DNA of 64,000 bases from Guyanagaster necrorhizus (GCF_019112545.1 NW_025064903.1:631698-695697); one strand, 5' to 3'. Counted from the first letter of the stretch, positions 11,166-23,283 are shown. The notes: generated from the sequence alone by a model not told the origin. A program made the numbers and translations.

Positions 11166-12684
11166 TAATTTTGTGAATTATGACAATACATTGACTGTAT
11201 TACAGTCTACTATGTGTGTAATAAAGAATATGGCTAGAGCACAGTAAAATGAGACTTGTATGACAGCTGGCCTGAGTGATAGGTAAAGAGCATGGTCTAG
11301 CAGTAAGATGATACCAGAGAGGGTCATACTGCACATGAGGTCCCAGCACTTAATACTAATTGCACTAATACAAGTATAGAAAGACCCACTAAAAATAAAG
11401 AGCACACAATCAAAATACAATCAGAGCTTTGGATGTGACTTTGCATCATATTGATCAATGATGCATAGGTATTAAATTGCTGAAAGACATGTTCTAGAAT
11501 AGAGCATTAGTGCACAATGAGATAAACCCAAATACTAGAGAGATTGGCCAAGAAATGAGAAGATTTGGTGAAATAAATAACTGAAAATGATCCCAGGAGT
11601 CTAAAATGACTCCTGTGGATGGATTAATTTCTCTAGGGAGATAAGAAAGTGAAGAGACCAGTGGCCAGACCACTAACAGAGATAACCAGTATCAGGTTGC
11701 ACAGAAACAAAAGACAGGCCTAACCCAGAGCAGAATATGCATGTCAGACAGCAATATGTGTACAAATGATATGCCAGAGACTCTAAAACAGAGTCTTATA
11801 CTTTGAAACTACTATATTTGGTGTGTCTTAGTAAGTACAATAGTAGACTATTTAAGTATTGCATTGTAAGAGTAGAAAACAAGTTTCTGACCTCCCACAG
11901 TTGCAGTGTATTGGGCATGAAGGCCTTGCACTTCAGCTCTGAGTTTGTGTTTGTAACTTCAGATGAGAGAATAAACCCATTATTGATATCATTGAGAGAG
12001 ATTTGAAAACTGCACAAGGCACAAAAGCTTGCAAGGGACTTGAATTTTATTTGATAAGAGGTTTTGAATTGTGCTCTAGCCTGAAAATAAGAGAGCAGTG
12101 TTTGAAGGGCACTATCTTGAGTTTTTGAGGTATTTGTGATGCATGACACTACAGGTGACAGAGGTTCAAACCCTTTGGATCTGTGAACAGGGTTTTATTG
12201 TGCTTTTGTGTCTCTGGATCATATAGGTTTGGAAACTCATGCATGGAGGTTTTAACCCTTTGGCACTTGTGGACATGTTTATGAAGTGTTTCTGCTTAGA
12301 GCATGAAGCTTTGAGTCATATAGTGTGTGTTTAGAGATTTGAAATTGATCTGAGCTGTGCTTGGAACCTTTCTGAGAGTTTTATGAGAGTGTTTTGACAT
12401 ATTGTATTGAGCTACAGTACCCTTTGCCTTGAGGCCTGACAACATTCATTGCCACCTCTTGTTTTGATAAAACAAAAAGCTTTGAGATTTAGAGAGATCT
12501 GAGACAGTTATACATGCACTATTGCTATTCACATGCAGTGGAATCATTTGAGAAGACAATTTTATTTGCTATAGCTACTCTATCACATTATAATCTCCCC
12601 AATGAACTAAGAAGTGTTGTGTATGTGTTGGTGTGGTTGTGATCAGTGGGTGGCACTCTGCTGTATCCATTTTCACCTTGCACA
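11166..12684 (+). repeat. Dispersed repeat R, copy B (inverted relative to copy A)
   Basis: 1519 bp that is similar, as reverse complement, to 5299-7079. Examples are the stretches near 11166-11360 against 6890-7079 and near 12400-12680 against 5300-5560. CATG flanks both ends (11162-11165 and 12685-12688). No protein is recognisable. It lies at the junction between the E0 remnant and the gene X fragment. Confidence 0.65.
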
Positions 12685-12688
12685 CATG

Positions 12689-12963
12689 CAAAACCTCTTC
12701 ACCAGAATACATGAAAGCACATCTAGATCTGGCATATCTCTTTTGCTGGTGAAAGCTCCTGGCCAATGAAGAGCTACTCATTCACCACCCTCTGCCAATC
12801 CTGACTCTCAGCACTCTCCCTGATGCACACAAGCATGTGGAAGGATGTCTCACCTACACCCTTTCTGATCGTTTCGATGATGTATTGGTGCATGTTGATT
12901 ATGTTGAGAATGGTGGGGATTCTGGATTGCCTGCTAGAGAACTTCTCCTTGAATGATATAAGA
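12689..12963 (+). pseudogene. Gene X, copy 1: 3' end fragment
   Basis: The plus strand encodes the C-terminal ~90 residues of an unrecognised protein also present at 43836-44300 (minus). Shared text includes HLDLAYLFCW, LPILTLST, VEGxxTYTLSD and the end SGLPARELLLE, followed by the same TGA. Here the frame is broken by TGA at 12752-12754, where copy 2 has CAA. Both derive simply from an ancestral CGA. The N-terminal part is missing, replaced by repeat R. CpG is absent near R and reappears from about 12868. I recognise no domain. Confidence 0.6.
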
Positions 12964-13416
12964 AGTACTCCATTGTCGAGGCTTGATAGGTGTTGCCAAT
13001 TCACTGAGCGTCAAGGGTGCTTGGTGTATGTATGAACCACTGGTATCTTTGTTTGGATCATGGCAATAACAGATATTGTGAGGATGAGGTGAATAAGTGT
13101 AGGATATGGTGCGAGGTCAAGGCACGATCACTAATTTTGGGATATAGACTGTTCGTCATCGAGTATTCATTGACAGTCTCCTGAAAAAAAACAATCGGTG
13201 GATTATCGAGAGTCATTCCAAAGCGATTCATCAGAATACGGCCAAATGATCGATGCTCGTCGTTCTGAAGGCCATCCTCCCACTGGTCATCACAGGAGTC
13301 GACCACTCGCCCGAGGAAGATAGATCTCGTCGAACCAAAATCCCTCTAACAATACCACTTGGATAATCATTGGCGGCCAATACCCGATGCCTGATGTCGA
13401 CGTTTGAAGTAAGAAG
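12964..13416. other. Intergenic or 3' extension region of the MFS gene
   Basis: CpG-containing host-type sequence with no confident gene. A minus-strand frame (13058-13306) could be an alternative last exon of the MFS transporter through a GT-AG intron between about 13413 and 13349. It would add a hydrophilic tail unlike known transporter ends, so I do not annotate it as coding. Confidence 0.3.
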
Positions 13417-14788
13417 TTACGTGTAAACCAGTGACATCATGATACGCTGGAAGGAGCTTTGCAAGATGGGTTTCTCTCCAATGAGGAAGAAAGACAACAC
13501 CGCACAAAAGGCATCTAGCCCAACCACCATTAAACAGATAGCCATCCATCCTTCGCCGATGTTATCATACATCTGGGAAGTAGGCAAGTCAGAAAACATC
13601 TTACCTATGATGATATATATTCTCACCTGACCGCTGACAGCAGGTCCAACCAGATAAGGAATGAGCCAACAAGATTCAGCGGGATAGCCGAATAAACAAA
13701 CCTGTTGCTCCAATCCAAAATGCCAGATATCAAGTCCCGGAGATATGAGCATCTTGATCGACGAGATTCAGTACAAAGGCAAAGTACCCTATGGACTACT
13801 TACAGCCAACGCCATCAATACTTAGTGAGACGGATGCGAATTCAGCCGATATTGGGGAGAAGACTCCAGAACCGAAGAACTCTAGGAAATAACCCCTTAG
13901 TAGGACCTATGATGGACCTTTTTACCACCTACATGTACAAAAGTACACGGTACTGAGCAGGCCAGTATGATAGCAAAGACGATAGGCCCACGAAAACCGA
14001 AATGGAGGTATAGCAGCCCACCTATTGGAGTTCCAAGAAGCAGACTAACAAGACTCGGTGGTTTGTCTGAAAGGAAGAAAGGGGACATGCGAACCCAATG
14101 TTGGCACCGGCCAGGATGATGCCAAGTTGTGCTGGAGAGACAATAAGAACTGAGCAAGAGGGTGGCATAGAGGACCTACTGCCAATGACTTTGGAAGGGC
14201 TTCTATCGCACCTACAAATCCAGATATAAGCGAGGGCGTTATAGCTAAGGACTGACTTGCACAAGCGCCGGACCGACAACCATCCTTGCCTCCCGCGCCC
14301 TGAAGACACTGCGCAAGACACGTAAGCCAGTAAGAAGGAGCCTCCATGAACATGATTTGGGAAGCGATGAGTATTAACACTCCGGCGACATAAGGGGCCT
14401 TTCGCGCATTGTAGCCTTCAGACCATACAGCAATAGGAATAGCCACTGTAGCGAGTTGAATGATATGCAGTATTTCACAAAAACAAAGAGCATGCTTATA
14501 ATATTTCCTCCACGCTAGAAGCAAATAAGAGTCGGACTCAACGAAAGACAAGCAGGGTCATACGAATGCAAAAGAAAGTCATCCCGTCAGAGAAGCCACG
14601 TTTTCATATCCGAGAGCCTTCAGATGAGAAGGAACAACGGGCGTATACAAAGCAATAGTGAGGTAGTCTACGAGAGCACCTGTTTTGAAACCAAATGTGA
14701 GCTCACTTTCAGAAATAGAGTACAAGCCGTACCTAATCACACCACAAACGTCACGAACCAGCACGACGACCTCCATTTCCAGCCACAA
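13417..14788 (-). CDS. MFS transporter (TetA/DHA1-like), multi-exon
   Basis: This is a plausible major facilitator superfamily proton antiporter or efflux carrier of the plasma membrane. Exon 1 gives MEVVVLVRDVCG, spliced (61-nt intron) to ALVDYLTIALYTPVVPSHLK (helix 1 and loop). Next come NARKAPYVAG (motif A position) and GVLILIASQIMFMEAPSYWL, then an ISGFVGAIEALPK segment. A ~50-nt intron joins ILAGANIG to LLLGTPIGGLLYLHFGFRGP (helix 5, antiporter-type motif). Later exons give GSGVFSPISAEFASVSLSIDG, and the last helix is MAICLMVVGLDAFCAVLSFF before the stop at 13417. About six short introns are needed, one with a weak GTTCGC donor. A TATA-like TTTAAATA lies about 45 bp upstream of the start. 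Start could be the Met at 14788 or 14776. Substrate unknown. Confidence 0.7.
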
Positions 14789-14839
14789 TGATATTGCACT
14801 TGTCCGTGGTAGGTGCAGGGAATCAGGGTATTTAAAGTA

Positions 14840-15520
14840 TAAAGTCTAGGGTCTTCAGGCGAACTTTATAATCTCTGTCTAAGTAGATAGCGCCAAATGA
14901 ATGACAGTCCCGGACACTATGTACACAGAAACGAAGGAAGTATATGAAACATGAGTAGAACCTTGTACAATTGAATGTGAATTTCTCTCTCTTAGAAGAA
15001 TGAGTACATACGCACCTTTGAGCTGTACATGCGCCTTCCCAACTTCTCTTTGAGCTTATTGCTACCTTTTTGCAGTTCCTTATCGCATTGGCACATGTGC
15101 TTGTATCGCAGTACCACGGTTAAGAAGGTGGTTAAGCTCATCCGACGTTGGACGGGCTCGTCTACAGAAATGTGCACCGACGTAGGCAACTGAGAATAAG
15201 AATATCTGTAGAGCTTGGTCCTTCTTCTTCTTCTCCTTTCTGGAAGTTGGATCTGACTGGGTGCTTCGATAACGCGTATGATGATAATGAGCGGCTCATA
15301 TATATTCGCAGAACAAACCGAATGTCGGGGCCGGCCTGAATGTCGTGGTAGAAGAAACTTTTGCGGAGCTTGCCGTAGGAGCCACGGACCGGAATTCCGA
15401 GATGATTTTTTTCCCGTGACTACAATGCGTTGAGTTGAATAGCTTCTACACTGACAGTACTTGGCAGTGAGTACGTATTGTTTTCGAAATTATGAATCTG
15501 GAGACTTACCCTTGCTCTAG
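14840..15520. other. Intergenic region between MFS and LRR-like gene
   Basis: Host-type, CpG-containing DNA between two divergently read genes (MFS minus, LRR-like plus), so it should hold both promoters. A short frame at 14992-15189 (minus) has no recognisable features. I see no repeat or RNA gene. Confidence 0.4.
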
Positions 15521-15522
15521 CT

Positions 15523-16698
15523 ATGCTGGATTACCGACTGTGTTCAGGCTGGCGGATACTGGCCCCCAAACGAAATTTCTGTTCCACCCGCCGAATTTTA
15601 GATAAAGAGCACTTGCACTTTCAAGACCTCAAAATTGTGACACCTGAATTGGTTACCGCTATCCGAATTACAAAAAAGCCAGATATACCTATAGCCCTCA
15701 TACCACAACATCTACAACGCCTAAAACACCTCGAGCGGATTCAATTCATTGACAGATCGATGAAAGATATCGACCGTCAACAAGCTTTATTCCACGCCTT
15801 ATCCACACTACCCCTCAAGGGTCTTCACCTCAAATCGACACTGTTTCGTAACCAGCAACAGCTTTATGACTTCATACGTCGTTTTCCTACGTTGGTGGAG
15901 GTGTCCTGCTCAGACATACGCTACGCGGGAAGGATACCCGGGCAGTATACCGGGCCACTCCCCTTACTGCCGCACCTTCGGAGGGTTAATATGGATGGCG
16001 GTCTGTGGTTAGCAGCTCTGAATGGAACATTTGGGTCAATCAACAAACTGCAGAAAGTCACCGCGTTGGATGTGCACTTTGACGATATTCCCAAAGTTAG
16101 CCAATTTCTGCAGAAAACTGTGAAGAACCTTTCCGAGTTTAATATACGGCATTTGCATAAGATTGAAGGCAGTAAGTATTGATGTCCTTCAACTTCATAT
16201 TCCTGTCTCATCGTGATTTCAGAGGTGTCGAGGGCCTGGGCAAGCTGGAGGCCTGAACCTTTTGTCCTCTCACACTTGAAGACATTGGGTATTGATATTC
16301 ATGGACGGGAGAGGGTTACGGGTCTCCATGTTCGCGCTATGACCAATCTCTTAGGATGGTGGATGCAGTCGCTGGAAAAGATTGTCAAGGAGAACACAGT
16401 GTCACCTCTCGAACGTTTAACAATCATCTTGGGATTGTATAGGACTGACTACATCTTGAAGCATTCTGACGAGATGTGGGCGACACTCGATCGTCTTCTC
16501 ACCCAGGATCAGTTCCCCGAGTTCAGATCTCTCCGCGTTATCATCAAGGCTTATCAGCCTGTCTCGGTACAGGGCGCTATGCAACGGACGAGGATGATAG
16601 TCAAGCAATGTCCGCGTTTGGGTGGCAGGTTGACGGTTTCTGTGGTGGAAGGGAATGTCATATCCGGTAAAGCACACTTCTACAACATTGAGGGGTAA
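15523..16698 (+). CDS. F-box/LRR-type protein (F-box not visible)
   Basis: Two frames join over a clean GT-AG intron (about 16171-16222, donor GTAAGT, acceptor TTTCAG), giving about 370 residues. The N-terminal half has irregular leucine-rich units: LQRLKHLERIQFID, LSTLPLKGLHLKSTLF, LPLLPHLRRVNMDGG, LQKVTALDVHFDD. The C-terminal half continues with SHLKTLGIDIHG and LERLTIILGLY. This layout is typical of the many F-box substrate-receptor proteins of mushrooms, but no F-box can be read. A first exon could lie upstream, since TTGCTCTAG just before the ATG could be an acceptor. It would act as an SCF adaptor if the family call holds. The gene reads in the same direction as the DUF6535 gene downstream. 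Confidence 0.6.
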
Positions 16699-16699
16699 T

Positions 16700-16972
16700 C
16701 GATGGCTTCACCCGCTGGTGCTGAGGGTACTTATGTGTGGTTTTTCGCGGACCACCATTTCAAGTTCTTCTCATGTGTTGCTTTGCTACAGAAACTTGCC
16801 ACCTCTGGTACACTCCATATTGGGGCTACAATTGTGAATAGTTCCTTGCGCTACGGCCCGCACAGTAAATGATATCTCTTCCGGTAGCCCTGTTAGTCTT
16901 CAGACTTCGTCCTCCATCTCATCGTGAGCCTCCTACAGCCTTACAGATCGCTATCCAAGCTGGACGGACAAA
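16700..16972. other. Short intergenic region
   Basis: 273 bases between the LRR-like gene and DUF6535 gene 1, same direction. No gene or repeat was seen. It presumably contains the 3' end of one gene and the promoter of the next. Confidence 0.4.
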
Positions 16973-19900
16973 ATGGTACACAGCACACTTATCGTAGTAC
17001 AGAATAGAATATGGTCGATATTATACAATTTGTTGAAGTCCAATCGCATTGAGCCCTCGCTGATGCCATCACCTTTATACGACCCTGAAATTTTCTCACA
17101 GCCTTATTACATGTCAGTCATGTCAGACGAAGATGCTTCAGTCGTCTCCGTCGATACACCAGGAAAACATGACATGACAGATAACCTATCTGTCAGACCT
17201 CAGCTTACACGTTTTTACCCGCTGTCCTCTGAAAAAGGATCAAAGCACTCGCTACATGCCGCACAAGAGGAATTCATTCTCCAAACTAGAGACAACGATG
17301 CTGGAGCAGAGCCTGTCCAGAGTCCGGATTTCGTGAAGAAAGCCAAGAAAAAGGGCTTCGGCATGGGGCGCTCCCGAGAACAAAGGTCGAAGAGAGGTGC
17401 GTTTGACGTCCTCGGTGACAGTGGAGCATAGCTACTAATGAAACTATAAGCCGCGTTTGACTACGAGGATAAATATCCAGAAGATCCCATATACGAAGAA
17501 ACTGCGCCAACTGCCAGAGTATGGAGAACATACCTCGACGAAAGTCAAAGATTTGATGCCGACAGAGTGAGCGACTGGCGGGACACTGTTGACGTTCTTT
17601 TGGTATTCGTGAGTTGATTAACCTTCTTCCTCATACATTCTAATTCATATGCAGCGTTGGAAGGCCGGTCTCTTCTCTGCTGTAGTCAGTGCCTTCGTAG
17701 TTCAATTCTCCCAAAATCTTCAACCGAATTACAACCAGATTTCCGCGTATCTGCTTTTTGAACTCGTATCCATTCAACAAGCCATTTCCAATGGAACTAC
17801 GGTCGATTTCCCACTTTCCTCGGTAAATCCGACTGCGGACTTCACTCCGGCAACATCCGTTGCATGGGTGAATGGGCTATGGTTCACTAGTCTTGCGCTC
17901 AGTCTTTCTGCGGCACTCATATCTGTTTTGGTGAAGCAATGGCTCCACCACTATATGATTCTACCATCCGGTACGCCTCGGGAGCGTAGTCATATACGAC
18001 AGTACCGGTACATGGGTCTACGCAGATGGCAGGTGCCTCTGATCATTGGTCTCCTACCGATGCTTATGCACCTCGCACTGGCGTTCTTCTTTATAGGCCT
18101 CGTCGTCTTCCTTGGGCCTATGGACACCATCATCGCTTGGGTCACCGGTGGGATTGGAGCTATCGCATATCTAGTTGTTATTGCCACGAATGTCCTCCCC
18201 TTTTGGTTCTCACAGTGCCCTTACCGCACGCCGCTGGCAGATACCCTATACGTGTTGGCGAGCTATTTTTCGCAACATATCTTGCCCAGGCTAAAAGGTT
18301 TCTTCGCTGAACCGTTACCCGGAATGCCGTCAAGTCCGAACAGGATACATATCCAGTCGTTGAGCAAGATTGAGATGGACATCGTCAAGTCCGTCTCCAA
18401 CGCGCTTGACGTGGACGCTCTATACTGGCTATACGATATGTCATCGAATCCCGCAGTGCGAAGCATCGTTATCCAGGCAATCGCAGGGCTTTCCATGGGA
18501 GTGTCAGGAATGGCTCGTCAGAAATTTGCCGGTACAGACATCCTTGAGGAGCAGGCAGCACTGCTAAATGACTGTTTATCCCCAGGTCCATTCGGAGACG
18601 TCATAGTCCCTGTCTCCGGGAAAGAAGCCAAGTTAGAAAGGCTCTTGCGATTTGAACTACATATCCCCGTCGAGATCTCACATCCAACGCGAATTCCCTA
18701 CATCAAGCTCCCCGAATTCTCCGCACCTCGCCTTTATGCTGTAGTGGCTACTAGTCACTTTCAGACGAGCATATTCGTACCGTTTGCTCTTCGGCATGCG
18801 GGGCTAATACAGTTCATACTCGACTTATTTGATAGAAAGATCGACGTGCAACTTCCTCCTCTTGTCTGGTCACAACTCGTCCAGCGGGCGTGCGACATAA
18901 ACATTGGAGGCATGGAGCAAAACATGGAATCTTGGATTACATTATCCACCGCTCTACTAGAGACTTCTGCTAAAGATTGGTCAAGTCCTCCGACACACGC
19001 GATCTCGCTGCATACACCACATGTCAGCACATTACGTCAGGCCATCATCATGTATCTATACCGAGACGTGGTTGATAATCTTCTTGGTACATATACACGT
19101 GCAGGCTGTAATACGTTCGCAAGACAGCGTTCCAATGTCATCCCCCGCATCCAACTCCTTTTGGCTATTATCGAATTTCTTCTGAAGATCGTGTTTCGTC
19201 GTGTCCCAGACTCGACGGCAGCCTTGCGATTATTCGTGAGCAACATGACCGAGCTCGAACGATGTGTAGCTAGGTATCCCTCACTGACTGCAGATGAAAG
19301 TCAGGGTATCATACTTGGACTTGATCGTATCGTCCAATCCGATTCTAATCTGTTCATTGCCGGAAAACCGAGAGACTCCCAACTTTGGTCTGGGCGCATC
19401 TGCATACTAGAGTTATACTGCATGATACTCGGAATGCCGTCTCGACTAAGGACGGGGTTTCTCAACTTCCCCTTGGGTATCCGGAATTCATTGTCTTCGA
19501 TAACGGTACAAAAAATCATACAAGTCGCTTTTGAAGACGAGTCGTGGTCGTCACTTGGGCTGTCAGTGGACAATAATGGGAATCTCAACCCTACCCATCA
19601 GTTATATTTCCATACTTTGTCCCAGATCTTACGCCATTGCTTCAGAAATCAGCTAACAGTGGTGCATGATGCCTTTGAGCAGATTGACTGCATCAGGTTG
19701 TCAGTGAACTGCCAATTACATCCAGAATTTGTCAGAGTTGTGGAGGCATACATTCTTGGACTGATGCCCTCTTCACTGGACTACGTACACCGGCCTGATA
19801 TTCTCCCCATTATATGTACCACTTTGGCATGCAACAATGTGAGCATGGCAAAAGGTCCTAGTAAAGCATTGGCAGAGCTGGCGATGAAGCGACCGGGGGA

Positions 19901-20254
19901 CCCTTCGTGGTATGTATGTCGGAAGAGATTGTTGGAACTGGCTCAGTGTGATACGGATTCGGCCGACTGGTTTAAGAAACAAAAGATCGACGGCGCTTCT
20001 CTGTCCGAGGTAAGGAGAAAAATTCGCGATGCCATAGGTATCATTGAGAGACACACAGTAACCGGTCCTGATATGGTGAGAAGCTTCAGTCTTGTATGAT
20101 AAATCTTACACCGACGACTCGTGCATACTTTCAGGAAGATCCCAAGTTGCCTCGCATTCCTGAATTCGCATTTCACGGTCTCATGAACGGAGAGGTGGAG
20201 AGAAACGTCAATTCGCATGGCGTAGAAGACAAAGGGAATTCCGAACTCAAATAG
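16973..20254 (+). CDS. DUF6535 membrane protein 1 (intact, about 1040 aa)
   Basis: Four exons fit in phase: 16973-17396, 17451-17608, 17655-20075 and 20135-20254, all with GT-AG introns of 46-59 nt. They give about 1040 residues. After a hydrophilic basic N-terminus comes the family signature ARVWRTYLDE...DWRDTVDVLLVF, then four predicted helices: AGLFSAVVSAFVVQFSQ, WVNGLWFTSLALSLSAALIS, VPLIIGLLPMLMHLALAFFF and AWVTGGIGAIAYLVVIATNV. Between helices 2 and 3 lies a conserved VPSGTPRER-type loop (LPSGTPRERSHIRQYRYMGL). The long C-terminal part is cytosolic-looking and alpha-helical. DUF6535 is known almost only from Agaricomycetes and has no assigned function. Start could also be the Met at about 17062. 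Using the last exon instead of the in-frame stop at 20099 gives a charged tail. Confidence 0.8.
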
Positions 20255-20365
20255 TGGATAGAGTGCGATAGAATTGCCCGTAGCCGGTATGGATTTAATA
20301 CAGTTGCAATACTGGAAAGCACTGCATAATGGGGAAAAAAAATGCAGGAGTGCGAAAGAGCGGCA

Positions 20366-21854
20366 CTAGAGTTGGTCTGGAGATAGCCTGTAGTATTCGG
20401 GACGGAGGCTATCCCACGCAGCTGAAAAACCGGCATGATCAACGATATGAAAGACTGCAGCTTGATTGGTGTATTGACCGCTGGAACGTCCACGATATCT
20501 TGGCAAGTACTACGGCCATACCGCAGAACCAGGGCAAGTCCATTATCAGTACGAGAACAGAAGAATAGAATGATACTCACGCTTGTAAATGGAAACCGAT
20601 GTGGCTGTGATAGCAATGTATGAATTAAGTTGGTATCGTGAACAAGGGAAGGAGCACTGACCAGTGCGAAAACCAAGGCCCAGGATTATCAGTTACAAAC
20701 CGTATGGTAGTAGTATTGCCCAAGCCAACGACCGTTACATCTCGATGGACCTGAGGGCTAGTCAGTCTCCCGGGAGCGCCTGACAAAAGAATCAATAGAT
20801 CAACGCCTAGCTATCCGCGCTCTTGACAACGTCAAGGGTATGCTATACATTCTCTTGGTGAGCAAAAAAAAATACCATGATCGTGGACTACTAAGAGTTT
20901 ACACCGTGTAAATGCATCGGATGCTAGAATCATGTAAGTCCAGAACATTCCTGACAATTAAGAGACCCAACAGCCATCCCTCCCATCAGATTGATCTCCA
21001 TGGTCCTATTGAGCGGAACACCATATACCGAGCCCTGTGGCAACAAATCTTGCGCTTTCTGCACTCCGCTCAAGATCTGAAGCAGAACCGGGACCGTTGG
21101 TGGACGGAATGGGACGTTGTTGATTGAAAATCCGTCGGAAATATCGTTGCACCCCAACGTCAAATTCAGCACTAAATCAGAATGATAGAGATCCCGAATG
21201 ATCCGGACTCACCATCATCGATGTTATATAGAGTCCTATGTGGGTCATTTATTCCGTCTATACGACGAATGGGCCGCGCAATCCGTCGCAGTATTGTATT
21301 GACAAATTCGAGTGGTACCAAAATGTCCCAGCTCGATCCGGTATGGGGAAGTCATATAAGAATGAGCTTCCCGTAGTGATAGGACACTGGGTGACCGAAG
21401 CAACACCCCCCGCATAGTTGGTACCCCGTTGAAAAATACCCAGCCAGTGCTATTAGAAAGCGGGTCAGAAGGCGGTAAATAGTGAAGATAGTCTATACTT
21501 GCAATGGTGGTACTTTTAGTCATACTTTTATCGTTGAGTAAATCCTTGACATTAACCTTGAATTGATCGCCCTAATAAAATTCATTCATAACTTAAAATT
21601 CTATCACTTAGTTGGAGAGAAAGAATCACACTTTAATTCCTCTGATTAACGGGTGCGGAACGTCCCTCCAGCTACGGTAGTGCTAAATGGGCAGTCAGAA
21701 AATCTGAGGCACAAGCGGCAGAAGTGGACGAAGGAGCGAGTAAACCCATCTGGAGCTAGGTCTCTGTTCACTATTTCTAAATCTGTAGTTGGGCAATGAC
21801 CTCGAAGCATAAAGAGAACACTACAAGGAGAAAGAACACGAGAGCAGCGAGCAT
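20366..21854 (-). pseudogene. Laccase (multicopper oxidase) pseudogene lacking domain 2
   Basis: Reading the minus strand from 21854 gives a signal-peptide-like start (MLAALVFFLLVVFSLCFEVIAQ), then out of frame LEIVNRDLAPDGFTRSF. Next come PLIRGIK, intron, GDQFKVNVKDLLNDKSMTKS, a GC-AG intron and [15 protein letters not shown]. Then follow [38 protein letters not shown] and, after a jump, PPTVPVLLQILSGVQKAQDL, HPMHLHG, RFVTDNPGPWF, HCHIGFHLQAGLALVL and AWDSLRPEYYRLSPDQL with a stop. Copper ligands are lost at site 1 (HWHG to HWLG) and site 2 (HSH to HSN). The second cupredoxin domain is missing, and there are frame breaks and a TAG after GPFVV. It is therefore a dead, internally deleted laccase. 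CpG is still present, so it decayed outside the transposon-type process. Confidence 0.8.
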
Positions 21855-23250
21855 CTTGAGAAGCCGAGAAGAGGTTTTGGCTAGGATGGTTCGTGGAAGT
21901 ATTTAAGGGAGCAAGTGAACCTGATGCACGTTTCTATGCTCAGACAGCATTCTTTCGAGAAGCATTGCAGAGGTAATCAGGGGCAAGATACAAGCGCCTA
22001 GGTTGGGGGGGGGGGGGGGGACACGCCTGCCTATCTCACGATCAGAATGTGTTCAAAGGAACGAGGAACAAGAAACGAAAAACGAAGCATCGACGGCTAC
22101 GGTGCGTCCAACTTTGAATAATGTTCAAGGATGTGTGATCGAAGGTGGGTCAAGAAGAGACAGATGCATCTTGGCAGAAGTCCTGGCTGATTCACACATT
22201 GTTGACGGGTAAGATGGATGCAAAGTAATGGCTTGCCAAGGAAAAATTTGGCCAACGGAATCGATATCCTGAAGTAAAAGGGAAAAAGTTTAAACAGTAA
22301 AATTAACCTTAGCTTCAACGGGACATAATGCATCTATGTGCGCCTACCGCTGTCGACGGTGTTGATCTAAGTTACCGGCGCAACCGCGATGAGACTTGCT
22401 CGAGCTTAATTTTTTGGTCCCCTAGGATCAAGTTTTAAATTTTGGAAGAATGTCATTTAAGACGGCGACATAGGCTCACAGTAAGTTCGTATAATGGACT
22501 CAAAAGATGGTCGTGGTTACGTTCAGAGATCGAACGTTCATATTCGGAACTTGCCGAAAGTTGAACATGACAAACTGTTATTCTACGTCGTCAATATTTA
22601 ACGGGTGCGGTATGTACATGCCTCCAGAGAAAGATGCAAGTTGGCCGACGTAATGAGCTGAAGACATGTCCTTCTTCTGTTACTATTCGTATTCACCCTC
22701 AAACCACAGGACCTCCCCGCGGCCGCTTCCGTTTCGGTTAGACACAAGCCTTATACCAACATGTTGATCCATTTATCTCATCAAAAGATGATTGACGAAA
22801 ATGGCACAATATCGAAAATTTGATGCATGTTCCTTGTGCTATATTTGACGCTTGAGATCAGTTGAAACATGACGATTACTAGGACACTAGAACGACCTTA
22901 ATGCGGAATGAATGGAGCGCTCATGAAAGCTGTCAGAGCTAGCAGCATGTAAGGCTGTTCATCTACGACTACCCCGCGTACCATGGTGATTCGCCAAGGA
23001 AAGATGAAGCAAGGAGCTCTCTTCCTTCCGAGAAGCAGCGGATCAAGGATGCTTATATAGATGAGACAATGAGAAGAAACACTCTTTGCCTTGGAAACAA
23101 GGGCCAAGAAATCAAGAACGACTCAAATAAATTCTACAACTTGCATCCCTTGGATAATCAAGGTTGGACATATGGATCCTAGTGAGCATAAAAGACCTTT
23201 TTGATTGGCCCAGTTGCAGTTCCGAGCCGGACCGATTCATTCCGGATTTG
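21855..23250. other. Intergenic region upstream of the laccase relic
   Basis: No convincing gene. On the minus strand TTAAATA near 21900 could be the old laccase TATA box. CTATATAAG at about 23051-23059 precedes a short minus-strand frame (ATG about 22982, 27 codons) that I cannot assign. A 16-base G run lies at 22005-22020. The sequence is host-type with CpG. Confidence 0.35.
22005..22020 (+). repeat. Homopolymer run of 16 G
   Basis: An uninterrupted G run, longer than any other in the window. It lies in non-coding DNA upstream of the laccase relic. It could be real or an assembly or sequencing length error. Confidence 0.9.
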
Positions 23251-23263
23251 TCCCGTTGCTAAC

Positions 23264-23283
23264 GGAGACGTCACATGACGTCA
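23264..23283 (+). promoter_or_regulatory. Paired TGACGTCA-type (CRE/ATF) sites
   Basis: GACGTCACATGACGTCA lies about 65 bp before the ATG of the Ser/Pro-rich ORF. It combines a near-palindromic bZIP (ATF/CREB) site with a half copy. The spacing to the start supports a promoter role, but binding is inferred from sequence only. Confidence 0.5.

Noticed and set aside
12575..13035. Frames on both strands at the gene X fragment as separate genes
   Set aside because: Homology with 43786-44300 shows that only the plus-strand gene X frame is meaningful here.
20173..20676. Minus-strand 167-codon frame as an independent gene
   Set aside because: It overlaps introns and exons of the laccase relic in mixed frames; the laccase motifs explain it.
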